From contig NMRB01001374.1 in the NCBI GenBank assembly GCA_002633025.1, forward strand, positions 59,268 to 123,267: a stretch of 64,000 nucleotides of DNA, written 5' to 3'. The notes under the pieces were generated by a model that was not told the DNA's origin, searched no databases, and saw only the letters and a program-made list of their open reading frames with translations. The position numbers and the translations under genes were made by a program. Shown piece after piece: positions 34,184-46,392 of this stretch (within the stretch, counting starts at the first letter, position 1; the number at the start of each line of letters is the position of its first letter). The stretch is from Notospermus geniculatus (lineage: Eukaryota; Nemertea; Pilidiophora; Heteronemertea; Lineidae).

Positions 34184-35752
34184 GGGTGTCTATAAAACGA
34201 AGACCGAAGACCAACGACCAAAGACCCACTATAAAACGAAGACCCCATCAACTATAAAACGAAGACCCCATCAACTATAAAACGAAGACCCAACTATAAA
34301 ACGAAGACCCCATCAACTATAAAACGAAGACCCAACTATAAAACGAAGACCCTATCAACTATAAAACGAAGACCCTTTTTAAAATATTTTGTATTGGGGT
34401 TCTCTACCTTGCTGAGAACTCGATAACCAGGACCTTCGAGCTGTCGTTCGGAACTTGTCGTAACCCGGCGAAACCTGCATCGGGCTGCGCTGATTGTCCC
34501 AAGCTCTCATGAGTCGGAACACATCACACGGTGACCGGTGACCACTCTCGATGGTCCCATTCGTGGAATCTGGACTATTTTCCAGGGCCTCGAAGGCGGC
34601 TAAACAGTTAAGGAGTCACTGGACTTTGAGCAATCGGACCGAAACTTGGTGTCATATGTCATCTGACATGGGTATATGTACCAAGTTTCAGGTTAATAGC
34701 AACTATTGTTACGAAATGTGCCACCAAAAGGCAAAATTCAGAACTTGGACCTCTGTGACCTTGAAAAGTACGTCAAATCAAAAACCCGTTACATAATGTG
34801 CCTTCATTAGATGCACCTATGATAAAAATTTGAAGACGATCCATCATTACTTCAGGAGTTATTGCACTTTTTGTGTTTTCAGTTTCCGCCCCCTGGTGGC
34901 CAAGCCAAGAATCGAATCGGACCGAAACTTGGTGTCGTAGGTCATCTGACCTGGGGTTATATCAAAAATAGATCTATTTTTGGTTATATATGTACCAAGT
35001 TTCAGATCAATAACTTCAGCGGTTACAAAATGTGCCCTGCTAACGGAAAAAACTGTTTTGTATAAATTTTTCTTCACGATAAATCCCACCATATGCACAA
35101 CCAGGAAATAAATGGAAAGAAATCAATATAAAACAATATACATAAATAATATTTATTACTAAATTTATTATGTGATTTCTATACACAACGTAGGCCTACA
35201 TTTGGTATAGACACAGTAAAGCCCGCGGAGTACAGCAATTCTCCACTGGACCCAAAGAATGATTTGTTCCGCAGCTGCTCATTAAAGGGAAAGGGGCCAC
35301 GTCGGAACGGCCCGCAATGAATCATGGGAAGACAAAATGGCAACACAACATTCGACGACTCGTTAGCCGCCTTCGAGGCCCTGGATAATAGTCCAGATTC
35401 CACGAATGGGACCATCGAGAGTGGTCACCGGTCACCGTGTGATGTGTTCCGACTCATGAGAAACGTTGGGGCAATCAGCGCAGCCCGATGCAGGTTTCGC
35501 CGGGTTACGACAAGTTCCGAACGACAGCTCGAAGGTCCTGGTTATCGAGTTCTCAGCAAGGTAGAGAACCCCAATACAAAATATTTTAAAAAGGGTCTTC
35601 GTTTTATAGTTGATAGGGTCTTCGTTTTATAGTTGGGTCTTCGTTTTATAGTTGATGGGGTCTTCGTTTTATAGTTGGGTCTTCGTTTTATAGTTGATGG
35701 GGTCTTCGTTTTAGTGGGTCTTTGGTCTTCGGTCTGCGTTTTATAGACACTC
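34184..35752. mobile_element. 1.57-kb foldback with TATAAAACGAAGACCC arrays
   Basis: Arms of about 400 bp start GGGTGTCTATAAAACGAAGAC and end inverted as GTTTTATAGACACTC. Each arm begins with six to eight copies of a CTATAAAACGAAGACCC-type unit and continues into matching non-repetitive sequence. ATTAGTAGG flanks both sides (34175-34183 and 35753-35761), and the partner copy near 50778 has the site once. The centre (34620-35160) carries a dispersed GGACCGAAACTTGGTGTC repeat also seen at 59345. No protein is encoded. Confidence 0.8.
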
Positions 35753-36104
35753 ATTAGTAGGCCCCTCTTGTGTGCAACTTCCAATAGTTTGGGCGTTCGT
35801 TTACGATGCATTAGGCTTCATGAACGATTATTTTGTGTGGGATCGACGCAGAAGAGCACCTCATTGTGTCCCGTAGACGACAAGTCGTCCTTCGCGTTGG
35901 CTTTTAAAGCTGAACTAGATGAACTAAGAGCCCCCATGCGACGAGCAAGAGAAATGCTAACGCCCAGCAAACACCTCACACGAAGGCTCAGGACATGATA
36001 GACCCGACGACGCCAGGAGGGCGCCACCTTATTTGTCTTCGAGCTGTCAAGGTGTCAACATCGTATGGTGAGCTCCTGCTGAACACTTTTTCCGAAAGAA
36101 AAAA

Positions 36105-36180
36105 GTTCGACCCAGCTGGGAATCGAACCCGCACCCTGTTATCTTTGCTCCACCGTCTTCCCCATTCGGCCACCGATATT
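36105..36180 (-). repeat. tRNA-like sequence inside the TTAA element
   Basis: Minus strand shows GGTGGCCGAATGGGGAAGAC (A-box-like) and GGGTTCGATTCCC (B box). Acceptor pairing is poor, so I regard it as tRNA-derived rather than a working tRNA. Confidence 0.5.
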
Positions 36181-36280
36181 GTTGGTAGGCTTCGTGTGTT
36201 CTCTCTTGTTCATTGTTACTATTATTAGGCAAGTCGAATGCCTACGTCTATGACAAACACAAATCGTGTACTTGTCAGCT

Positions 36281-36354
36281 GGCTCGTTGGCCGAGTGGAT
36301 AGAGTGTTGGATTACAAATCAGAAGGCGGACGGTTCGAATCCCGTCTAAATGAG
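36281..36354 (+). repeat. Second tRNA-like sequence, opposite orientation
   Basis: TTGGCCGAGTGGATAGAG (A-box-like) and GGTTCGAATCCCG (B box) resemble a leucine-type tRNA. The 5' and 3' ends pair only partly (CTC with GAG), and no long variable arm is clear. Confidence 0.5.
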
Positions 36355-36552
36355 TATATATTTTTTCTTTGAGTAGTGTAGGAGGTATCTGGAGTTCTTG
36401 ACAGCTCTGTTGCCCTAAGACAAATAAGGTGGCGCCCTCCTGGCATCGTCGGGTCTATCATGTTCTGAGCCTTCGTGTGAGGTGTTTGCAGGGCGTTAGC
36501 ATTTCTCTTGCTCGTCGCATGGGGGCTTTTAGTTCATCTAGTTCAGCTTTAA

Positions 36553-38061
36553 GCCGAGTAAAATTTGTGGGCCTATTTCGAGAGTATTAGAGTTGGCGCA
36601 TGCGGACAGTGTTAGGTCTCACTATCCAGTGGGCCCGTCCAGGCGAACACATGTTGTACCAGGAGGGGCCGCCGTCATGATGCATGATAATACACATAAA
36701 ATCGTGGAGTTTTAGATGAGCTTGCAGCTTTCTGGGGCTAGGCCTATTTCTTTTTTCATCGAATGGAAGCATTATATAGATGTATCGTGAAGAACTAATC
36801 TACCGTGACGTACATGTACAATGTAGTTCTTTCAACGTTTTTGTGCCATACACCCTATAACATTTATGCTTTTGAATAAAGGTGGATTCAAGTGTGCAGT
36901 CACAGAGAGATTTCCTATTTCAGAGTGCACAAAAAAAATCCAGTTTGGTAATGGCCCATACACACGATCCTATTTTTCATCCAATGTTTTGGAAAATCAG
37001 ATTCCGGGCCTATTGGGGCTTCAATGTATAAACCCGCATGTAGGCCTTTATTGAGCATATTCAGAAGATTGGATGAAAAATTGGATCGTGTGCATAGGCC
37101 ATAAGTTCGACATGTTTCAATTCTGAGACAACGAATTACTGCGCATGTACATGTAGACCCTATACCAGGAAAAAACTGATTGCGAAATCCAGACTTATTA
37201 TACAGGCCAAGTGCTCTTTGGAGTACTTTCAGTACCGGTACGTGTATTTCCTTTTTGATATATGCTTCAGCATTGTGTAAATTTGTCCACCAACATGTAA
37301 AATCGTGGATAATATGTGAAGGATTAGTGGATGTCCCATTTAAACTACTATGCTGTAAAATAAGCTGATCTGTGATCATTCAATGAGATAGTGGTGCATC
37401 CTGTACAGTTTCCTTAGCATCACTGTGTGTGAAAATTTAATATGACTACGTTTTCTATCGCTTGGCGGCCGACGTAGCAACCGTCTTTTTAAGCATCTCG
37501 ACAACTATTCAGATCTATCTATTTGAATGATGTAAGCTAGCAATTACATGTAGGCATTGAGACTGTTGATACACATAAAAGAATGAGTTGACGCATTGTA
37601 CCTTACTTGATGAAGGGTAGTCACGGTATGACAACGCGGTGAACTTCTCAAGTGATGAAAAGGATGCGGCCATTTTTGTCAGCTGATCGGTTTCGTCATA
37701 GTATCAGTCTAGGTGTTACCACTGGTTTGGTATGGGTTGGACAGGACACCAGTCTTATCACGTTTGGTTCCCTATTCCACCGCCAGGAGGATACCGCGGC
37801 ATACCTCATGCATCCAGTGGCACTTTAAGTAAAGAGCGTGAACGATTGTTTTTCGCACTACAGTCATGCAGTAGGCCTATTTACATGTATGCCGTTTTTA
37901 AATTCTTCAGTCAAAAACTTTGTTATGTGACATCTGAAACATAGCCAACACAGATGGTTTACAATAATATGTTAGTCCACTGATACGTATGTACATTGAC
38001 AACTCGGAAACATAAGCCAAGTGGACATGGTGAAAGTACACTCCGAGTTGGCTGCTGATGC
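36553..38061. other. Spacer matching the region upstream of 52 kb
   Basis: From about 37013 it matches 51118-51997 closely. Positions 37517-37675 are missing from that partner, and the partner has a single n at 51104 where 36585-37010 is missing. No gene recognised. Confidence 0.6.
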
Positions 38062-38122
38062 TTAATAGTCACCAGTTCGTATCCTTTCAATCTGCTTCAA
38101 CTGAAATGTTGTGGCATTGAAT
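38062..38122 (-). pseudogene. 3' end relic of an array gene 8 copy
   Basis: Matches the last about 20 codons of gene 8 (from the stop at 51998-52000 to about 52058): ...FQLKQIERIRTGDY. Homology stops abruptly at 38122, where unrelated AT-rich sequence begins. It is either a truncated duplicate or a haplotype copy disrupted by an insertion. Confidence 0.75.
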
Positions 38123-38905
38123 ACACAAAAAGTAAGTTTTATGAGCAAAAAACTAGGTTTTAGTGCAAAAATATAGGTTTTTTGAATAACTGGACAATCC
38201 GCTTGCCATATGCGCTGTGTGTAACGCACTTGCCATTGCATTTTGGTTCACGAAGCCACCGCTAGGGCTTAGCCGTCTCCAGAGATTAGTGTAGCGACCA
38301 TCAACCTCGGCCGAGCGTAACGAATCTCTGGATACGAGATTGGAATAACCGGCCTACTTTAGTACAATGAGCACGAAGAAGGAAAAGTACTGATCGCCGA
38401 GGTCACACCTGCATCACATGTAAATTTAAAAAATAATACACCATTTATTAATGATGCTCATGAGTATTAATTACGGTAAATTAAACAGTATTACATGTAA
38501 TTATACGGCAGATAAAATATTAATTACCTGAGATAAACTGAATTAATTATTATGATAAATAAACATGCTACATGTATATTTCGCCCGGTCATGGCCGCTA
38601 ATAAATACAGTACATGTAATTATGATATAATACATACATACATACATACATACATTTACACAAACTCTACAACAGTGCCGATTTTCTCCACTACGTTACA
38701 CAAATAGACACTGTCATCGACCAGTCGCCGCCATGTTTGACCGCATCACTCCTCCTAATGGAGTTACCGTTAGGAGCCTGATCACAATTGGTAGATATTT
38801 TTCCATTTAACCTTTCGCTGCACTACTTTTCAAGATGGTAACCTTCGAACGATACTAGAGGGTGTTGGTTGAACCTCGTCCCAAGACCCTCTAGTGTCAA
38901 GATTG
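38123..38905. other. Unmatched sequence before the gap
   Basis: AT-rich, with a (CATA)n microsatellite at about 38631-38655 and a short inverted pair around ACTAGAGGGT at 38853-38895. It replaces the expected gene 8 coding sequence. Possibly part of an inserted element. Confidence 0.5.
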
Positions 38906-38916
38906 NNNNNNNNNNN
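38906..38916. other. Assembly gap (11 N)
   Basis: The right side continues exactly into sequence equivalent to 15489, the spacer downstream of gene 3. The left side ends in sequence related to gene 8. Confidence 0.99.
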
Positions 38917-39363
38917 TGAAGCCCAACAGTATGCGTTAGGTGACTCTTTCTCCCTCCCCACCTTGATAAGACTGGTCTCCTGTCCAACCTTTATATAGCC
39001 AGTGGTAACAGCGAGGCTGGACTGATACCACGTCGAAACAAAAATGGCCGCCATACCTTCATCACTTGAGAAGTTCAACGAGCTGTTATAGCGTGACTAA
39101 CCCTTCATCAGGTAAGGTAACATGCTTCAACTCATTCTTTTATGCGTAGCAACACTCCCAATACAATTGGTAACTTAGATCATTCAGATAGATAGATTTG
39201 AATAGTCTTATCGAGCTTGCATATAGCCTACGACTATACTGTTGGGCTTTAACATCAGCTTTAAGTGAAGACAATCGGTCAGCCAACTCGTAGGTGGTGT
39301 TGGTGTTAGTGTTGCTCTAAAGACACACAAAATGCTCGTCAAAAGTACTTGGCTGCTGATGCT

Positions 39364-42300
39364 TTAATAGTCACCATTTTTTATCCTTCCAATCTGCTTT
39401 TGTTGGAACACCGTGGCATGAAATGGTTCTGCAGCAAAATCCTTCGCATCAAGACTCTCTTCAAAGAATTTTCCGGTCACTTTATATTCCTTCACTTTCT
39501 CAGCAATGTCGTTAAGGCGGAAGTAAGTAAACAGCGATGCGAGTTCATCGATGGTAAGTTGAGACAGAGGCGTCAACTTTCCATTTGGAGGGGGGAACTT
39601 GATCATTTTACCGGATTGAAGCTGAGGATTAGGTTCTGGTGTTGGACAAACAGATCCTTTTTGAACCGGCGTGGAAACAGTTGCTGGAATGGTGGAAGTT
39701 TTGTTGGGTGGCCATCTGGTTAATACAGGTGGAATGTTTTTGGTTTCACTGTCAGCTTTTAGTGGAGTTGGCGGCCATTTGGATGCTGCAGGACGATTTG
39801 TGGTTGAACTGTCATCTTTCGGTGGAGGTGACGACAATCTCGATGATGCAGGAGGGTTTTTGGTTTCACTGTCAGCTTTCAGTGGAGTTGGCGGCCATTT
39901 GGATGCTGCGGGACGATTTGTGGTTGGACTGTCATCTTTCAGTGGAGGTGAAGACAATCTCGATGACGCAGGAGGGTTTTTGGCTTCAGTGTCATCTTTC
40001 AGTGGAGTTGGCGGCCATCTGGACGATGTGGGACGATTTGCGGTTGCACTTTCAACTTTCAGTGGAGTTGACTTCGGCCCAAGCTGAGCAGTTAGGTCAG
40101 TACTATGTACCTTATGACGCCTGTAGTCATGAGTTGGTTGCTTTAGAGGCTTTGGCGAAGAACCTCGTTTGTTCTGACTTGGATCCGATGGTCTTATTCC
40201 AGCTTGTTCTCCACGTGTCTGTTGATGACCTGGCACCATTTTTGTTCCGATGGTCGAACCAGAAACAGAGGGAGGGATTAGCGTATCATCATATGGATCT
40301 TGTGGCACGGGAGGAAGTGGGCGGTCAGACATGTCAGATCGGCTCATCGGGCGAGTGAGAGATTTAACTGTGTCAGAATCACTTTTCCTACGGTCAGATA
40401 TGACAGATGCGGGCGTCACATTCTTTGAAGTGGGTCCTTTCTGTCGCTGATCATCTGCTTTAGAATTTCGCTTGGCTTCAGTGTCATTTTTGCCAGAAGC
40501 ACCTGAAATACAAATTCATATTCATTCTCGTAGTTGAAATCGGAGTCGGGCCGCTACGCAACCTCTCGACACTATATGATATTCTCTCAACAATGTTTCA
40601 CCGTCTAACTTCTAGTCCTTCAACACTGTTGATCAACACGCCAGGACCTGCAACAATGTTGATTGAGAAATAGGTTTCTGCAGCTATTTTGTTGCATGTT
40701 GCAGGTAAGCTTCAACACAGATACTGGATCAGCCAATCAGACAATGGTATCTAAGTCATGTGACAATCACATATTCAACAAAATCATGCTGACCTTGCGT
40801 GATGCTGTTGCAGGTGTAAACTATGCTTGTTGAAGGAGGTTTGTTCGGCTAAATTGATGATCAACAATGTTGCAGGGAAACAGGTACACTGTAGGTGAAC
40901 TTATATGAATAAATTACTGTACATGTACGTAATTTGACATCGAGCACAGAAATTCGTGACTGGACATTTCATTTTCTACTTCGTCAACCAAGTAATATTG
41001 TTTGCGTTGAAAAATTATAGTTTTAGGAACTAGAAGATGGGGATGGCCTAGTGGTTAAGGCGTGCTGCCCCTAGTGCTGTCGATTGATGCCTAATGCGAG
41101 CGTCCGCGGATTCGAATCTACATGTAGTAGGAAGCGATGTCTTTCACCTTAGAAACCCGTTTCTATTTCATGTTCTTTAGAAACTAGGCCTTTACAAAAA
41201 AAGAACATGCATGGAGGCAAAACTAGATGGAGGCCAACTCGAAAGGGGTAAGCTGTCAGATAAAATCATGTGGAATTTTTCGGGGATTGATGTGCCAAAT
41301 GAGAGTTGGTCTTACCTGGAGTAAACCGGGTCGGAGCTTGGGATACTGGTTGCTCCTTAAACACTCCAATGAAATCTCTGAGTTTGATATAGTCATAAAT
41401 GTTCTCAGCACTGGATTGTTGTATCCGTTCGACAGAAGTAGAATTGGCATCGATGGCAACGTTAATGTCCTTGAACCTATCTATTTCAAATAGAGAGGCT
41501 TTGGATTTGATGATGTCACACATTGGGTTGTGCAGCCAGGTTACAAATTCAAGCGCACTGGTCGCGCTCTCTTCATTTATCGGCTTTGGAAAGTAGACAA
41601 AATTCGTGTCAATGACGTCTCCTCGTGTCAGGCCTTTTGTCATCACTGTCATCGATTCGTTCTTGATTTCGGTATCGGGACCCACAGAGTAGAGGCTGCT
41701 GACAGTGCAAGCAATGAGGACATCATACCGAGTTTCTGCGATCAAAAGGACATCAGCGGAAGTTACCCCTGGCGGTTTCTCTAGGAAGGACACTCGCTGT
41801 GGAAGTGTGTAGTTCTCACACACCTCCTCTAAGCTGAACGTGGTGTCATCTTCGACTATAATGAAATTACCCTTCGCAGTCAATGGGATGGAAACTGTTT
41901 TATGTTGCGACCTTATGTCACAGATTACACAATCATATTCCTGGTGCTTCAGTTCAAATGTATATCCTTGTGTAACTGTCGTGTTCCCAGCGGTAAATGT
42001 CTTCTGCGCCCTGGCATACCGTGGTTTGAAATCCCAAAGATCGGCCATTTTGGGATAGACGAAATTTTTCTTTCTAATTGGAAGAACTCTTACCGGTACT
42101 CTATTTTCCTGTTTGTCGTCACTCATTGTTGTCAATGGAACTAGGTACTGTGGCTTGGCTTTCTCTTTCAATTTTACCATCGAAGTGTCGAATGATTTGT
42201 GGTAATCACAAGCCATCACTCGCTTAAAGTTTCGCACACCAAGACCAACAAAAGCTTGATCTGCACAAAATGTCACACTTTCATCATTTCCGTACCAACC

Positions 42301-42441
42301 TGTTTCTGGTCGAATCATTTTCGGCCAATCGACTGAGTCCATCAGTTTATCCAAAGTGCATCTATCAGACGACCATTTGATCTGTTTCAAGACACGCTCT
42401 TGCCATTTATGAGCTTTCTCTTTATCCCTTGTCTGCTGCAT
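39364..42441 (-). CDS. Array gene 6: GAREM-like CABIT/SAM adaptor, twin of gene 3
   Basis: Exon 1 is 42441-41316 and exon 2 is 40502-39364; the join is phase 1 and gives about 754 residues. Exon 1 appears to encode the same protein as gene 3; the few base differences I noted are silent or lie before the ATG. Exon 2 is 120 bp longer, adding two 20-residue linker units. RPLPPVPQDPYDD, the SAM-like end (PLSQLTIDEL to KNGDY) and the intron tRNA-like repeat (41039) are all shared. It is either a very recent duplicate or the other allele of gene 3. Confidence 0.86.
39705..40072 (-). repeat. 60-bp coding repeat, six units (gene 6 linker)
   Basis: Alternating unit types (WPP-ending and LSS-ending) form a 120-bp higher-order period. 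Gene 3 has one such pair fewer. Confidence 0.88.
41039..41130 (+). repeat. tRNA-derived remnant in the intron of gene 6
   Basis: Same A-box-like and B-box-like words as at 17505, with an ACATGT insertion just after the B box. Confidence 0.55.
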
Positions 42442-42658
42442 TATGAAAGACGGCACTCCAATTGCTTATCATAAAATCACGACTTGTCTTCTTCAAGCGA
42501 CTTTAAAACCTACATATCCTGCAAGACAGTATTCTTCAGAAACGCATTCCATTTGTGATTTCGATGACACTATGCCCCTCCTATCGAAGGAACGTATACC
42601 TGTGACGAAAAATATTACAATCTTCTATATAGCCTATTGATAGTAAGTTGTATTTAAT

Positions 42659-42772
42659 GGGTCATATGAATAAACACTAGCAAATGCTTTTACTTCAGGT
42701 TTGTACAGCACTGCCTATAGTGCATTTGTATTGCAAAGTTCAAGTAAAAACATAGTCTCTATTCATATGACC
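42659..42772. repeat. MITE with GGGTCATATGAATAAA ends (gene 6 flank)
   Basis: Same element and position as 19124-19240, slightly shorter. Confidence 0.7.
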
Positions 42773-43492
42773 TGTTATCATGGTTAAAACTTCCTGGATT
42801 GTTTCTTGAAAATATCTACGAGACATTAAATCCGAATCAAGCAAACGTTTGTATATGATATTGTTATGAAAATCTGTACATCTACGTGTACATGAATTTT
42901 ATACTTGATGAATGCTAACTATTAGTCCATGACGTGATTTACATGTATCATGTGGAGATAGCACGAAAATTCTACGCTTGCTTTATGCTTTCGAACCCAG
43001 GGCACAATATGGGTGCGAACTGCTCAATTGTATTTTTTTTAAATTTTGTTTTTGGGTTAAGAAATACATGTACATTATACGTTTATACGTGCAAAGAACA
43101 TAGACACGTTGGTCTATTATACGTTAACAGAAAGAATGACGAATTTCCCAGGGCCTTGTGTTCACCTGGGACACACCCTTCTAATTCACAAGACACCTTT
43201 TGCATGAGATTTCTGCATGTGAATTCACTGGGCAATTTTTGAATTCACTGGGCATAATAAGAAAAACACAGGCCGGCGAAAGGAACCTCTAGTCTTTTGT
43301 AGACTCCGCCGTCTAGTCCTGACATCGGGAACAATCTGGAGCTAACTATTGCGACAGAAATGCCTTTTTCGGACTTTCTGGGGTTGACCCTGACCTTTAA
43401 CAATGACCTTGACCTCGGACAAGAGTCCCATTAGCATAATTGGATAGAGCAGACCTGAAAACCTATAAACTGACGGTTTTTTTTCATTTTAG

Positions 43493-44096
43493 GTGTAAAG
43501 TCGGTGAGTGTTTCTGTAGCTCAGTGTTCCCCAACAATAGACGGCGGCCTAGAATGGTTATTTTGTTGGGTTAGTTGCCGCTTAATCCGTCAGGAGGGAA
43601 ACAATAAGAAAAACACAGAAATACGGGGAACACTGATCGACGTTACACCGGGCCTCTCTGTCCCACGAAAGCCCCCTCAGCACCTGGACTAGTCACTTTG
43701 ATGCCATCTCCTGGTGTTGTGCCTCTGCTAATAAAGCCAGAGGTCGAATACAGTGGCGCCACCATAAAGCCAGGTAGTCGCGATCATGTTCTCCAGCATG
43801 GTCTTCATCCTCCGTCAACCTCGGTCCCTTCCTCCGTCGGAGACCCTGGATCTGGAGGCACATTTCAAAATTTTGAGAATCCTGAAATTAGGCTTGTTTC
43901 CAACTTTTAGATCGGTTGACGGCACTGACCAATCCTTTGTGTATCCACACACACGGAATTCTCAGTCAGATATCATCTCTGCGAGCTCTGTCTTTGACCA
44001 AGGTGCTGCCTCTTAGTCTCTGCAAAATTTATGTATGTCCGCGACACGGTTCAGAGACACGAATTTCGCAGGCATCACCCCAACACACCTCAGAAG
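43493..44096. other. Spacer, partner of 20612-22680 without its insertions
   Basis: Collinear with the left copy but lacking the 1.25-kb and two MITE insertions. No gene recognised. Confidence 0.6.
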
Positions 44097-44275
44097 CACA
44101 GGTACTTGACTTGACGCAATGTGTGAATAGTTGCAGAGAAAACCTCCCGTTTTACTGACAACGTCAGTTTCACTGACAACACTAAAAATTTTTAGTGTTG
44201 TCAGTGAAACTGACGTTGTCAGTAAAACGGGAGGTTTTCTCTGCAACTATTCACACATTGCGTCAAATACCTGTG
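44097..44275. mobile_element. hAT-like near-perfect palindrome
   Basis: 179 bp. CACAGGTA and TACCTGTG ends, centre AAAAATTTTT near 44190, arms nearly perfect. The 8-bp CTCAGAAG repeats on both sides (44089-44096 and 44276-44283). The partner copy near 22680 has the site once. An 8-bp duplication with CA...TG ends fits hAT elements. Confidence 0.85.
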
Positions 44276-44298
44276 CTCAGAAGGGCAGAGGTGAACTT

Positions 44299-44780
44299 TT
44301 CCATTCTACGTTGTGAGATACTTTTTCGATGTTTCACTTCTGACGAGACGAAAAGTATCTCTACTGTATGAAGAATACCGCCATCTTGGATAGACATTCA
44401 TCCGCGTTAGGAGCACTACTTAATACGTACTGCGCATGCGTAGACTGATTTCCGGGAACCATGGAAACCACTGGGAGACAACATGCAGCATCCAGCAACA
44501 TAATATCATACTTTTCTTGATCTTATGTACGCATAAATCTATAGTTTTAAGTAATTCATATATACAATGATGAATTTTCAAAAAATATGCGTATATCGTG
44601 TAATTCTAGACACCATCACCTGGGCACTATATTTTATCCGGCGGACGAATGGGTTAGTAAATCGCCGGAACTGAGGACCCACTTCCGTTTCAAGATGGCG
44701 CGTATTGTTATACAGCCGAGCCGGACTCCCGACAAATCCCGAAGTACCCGAAGGAGGCCGGGCGAGGCCGAGCCGAATGT
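44299..44780. other. Insertion-like segment absent from the left copy
   Basis: GAGATACTTTTTCG (44320) and CGAAAAGTATCTC (44349) form a short hairpin. The rest has no recognised feature. The left copy passes from the GCAGAGGTGAACT word directly into the 705-bp spacer repeat. Confidence 0.45.
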
Positions 44781-46390
44781 GAACTTTTCATTATTTAGAT
44801 AAAAACTCAATCAGACACATAATCTGAGAGGGCCACAAAAAAAGAGCTGCTAAAGAATTTTACTCAAGCAGCATATGCATGCATTTGCACTGCACTGCAC
44901 TGACATGTGTACCTCTGTCGAACATGCAAGCCCGATATGAACTGAAACAGCACAAGAATTTCTTGGTGTTCCGTCACCCAACCGGGCATTAAATTTGGAA
45001 ACAAAAACAGAAGTAAGAATGGAAAAACATGAAACAACTTAAGATATATGGATTAGTATGCTGTAAGCATAATTCTTATTTTCTTTAATCAGAGTTTCGA
45101 CGATGTTTTGTTTTAATTTTTACCTTTGACCCCTTCCAAATATCTTACTCAGCCTAAGGTCAAAAAGTAGGTCACAAGGATATGAATAACAATCGGGTGA
45201 ATTTTTGGACAGGATCTCCTGTTTCGATGAATGAAAGCATTTAATTTCAACCAAGATACTGAAAGTGTCAGGGAGAAGGTTGCAGAAAGGGTTTACTTCA
45301 AAAATATTAACTTTTTTTGGCCAGGTCATTTAATACACGTGATTTTATTCAAGTGACCAAGGAAAGTCACTTTTAAAAGTGCTACTTCATCTCTGCAAAT
45401 TTTATGTATGTCCGCGACACGGCTCAAAGACACGATTTCAAAATTCGCAGGCATCCCCCAACACACCTCAAAAGGGCAAAGTTGAACTGAACATTATTTA
45501 GATAGTTAACCCAATCAGACACATGATCTGAAAGGGCCACAAAAAAAGAGCTGCTAAAGAATTTTACTCAAGCAGCATATGCATGCATTTGCACTGCACA
45601 TCACTGACATGTGTACCTCTGTCGAACATGCAAGCCCCATATGAACTAAAACAGCAGAAGAATTTCTTGGTGTTCAGTCACCCAACCGGGCATTAAATTT
45701 GGAAACAAAAACAGAAGTAAGAATGGAAAAACATGAAACAACTTAAGATATATGGATAAGTACGCTGTAAGCATAATTCTTATTTTCTTTAATCAGAGTT
45801 TCGACGGTGTTTTGTTTTAATTTTGACCTTTCACCCCTTCCAAAATATCTTACTCAGCCCAAGGTAAAAAAGTAGGTCACAAGGATACGAATAACAATGG
45901 GGATCCTAGCTACGATAGAGGGCAGCACACCGAAACTCGGTCCTATACAATGGATGCCTTTTGTGTGGAAAATTGATCAGGACTGGGATCGAACTTGACG
46001 CTAGGTGGCGATATCTGCAATTGACGTCAGTGATATCTAAAATTTTCGTCGAATTATCAAAAAATTTCAACGCTGTTGTGTAGTATGGAGTGGGATGTCA
46101 GTTTCATTTCAATAATTTCAACCACTAGTGACACCTATTGAGGCAGTGAGCTAGAGTCCCCATTGGGTGAAATTTTGGACAGGATTTCCTGTTTCCATGA
46201 AAGGCATGTTATTTTTCCTGATCAGTGACCACTGGAGATATTGGAGCAATGTAGTCCTTGATAAATTTCTCAAAGCATCACAAACCTGACGAGACGAAAG
46301 TCAAGACGGAGATGGTGACATCGTGGTGGCCTTGAAATACACTGGACAGCCACCCCCTTGGGACAGCCACTGACAGAATACATGTACTTG
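44781..46390 (+). repeat. Tandem 705-bp spacer repeat, two units (right copy)
   Basis: Equivalent of 22605-24010, continuing into the shared spacer (46080-46390) uninterrupted at the site where 24015-25655 is inserted in the left copy. Confidence 0.75.
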
Positions 46391-46392
46391 TA

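Larger units (their letters stand above)
35908..36548. mobile_element. piggyBac-like (TTAA) MITE containing tRNA-like sequences
   Basis: 641 bp flanked by TTAA (35904-35907 and 36549-36552). The partner locus at 51059-51072 reads CTTTTAAGCCGAG, the empty site. Terminal arms of about 135 bp begin AGCTGAAC and end GTTCAGCT. TTAA duplication is characteristic of piggyBac-type (and some Kolobok) elements. It has no transposase, so it would be mobilised in trans. Confidence 0.85.
38917..43492. repeat. Segmental duplication or haplotype copy, right member
   Basis: Partner of 15489-19927. The largest coding difference is two additional 60-bp linker units in gene 6. Confidence 0.85.

Noticed and set aside
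34184-34380. Telomere-like or CRISPR-like array
   Set aside because: The unit is not a telomere motif, and the array is mirrored at 35580-35752 as an arm of a foldback.
36281-36354. Functional leucine-type tRNA gene
   Set aside because: Acceptor and variable arms do not form properly, and it is inside a mobile element. Kept as tRNA-like only.
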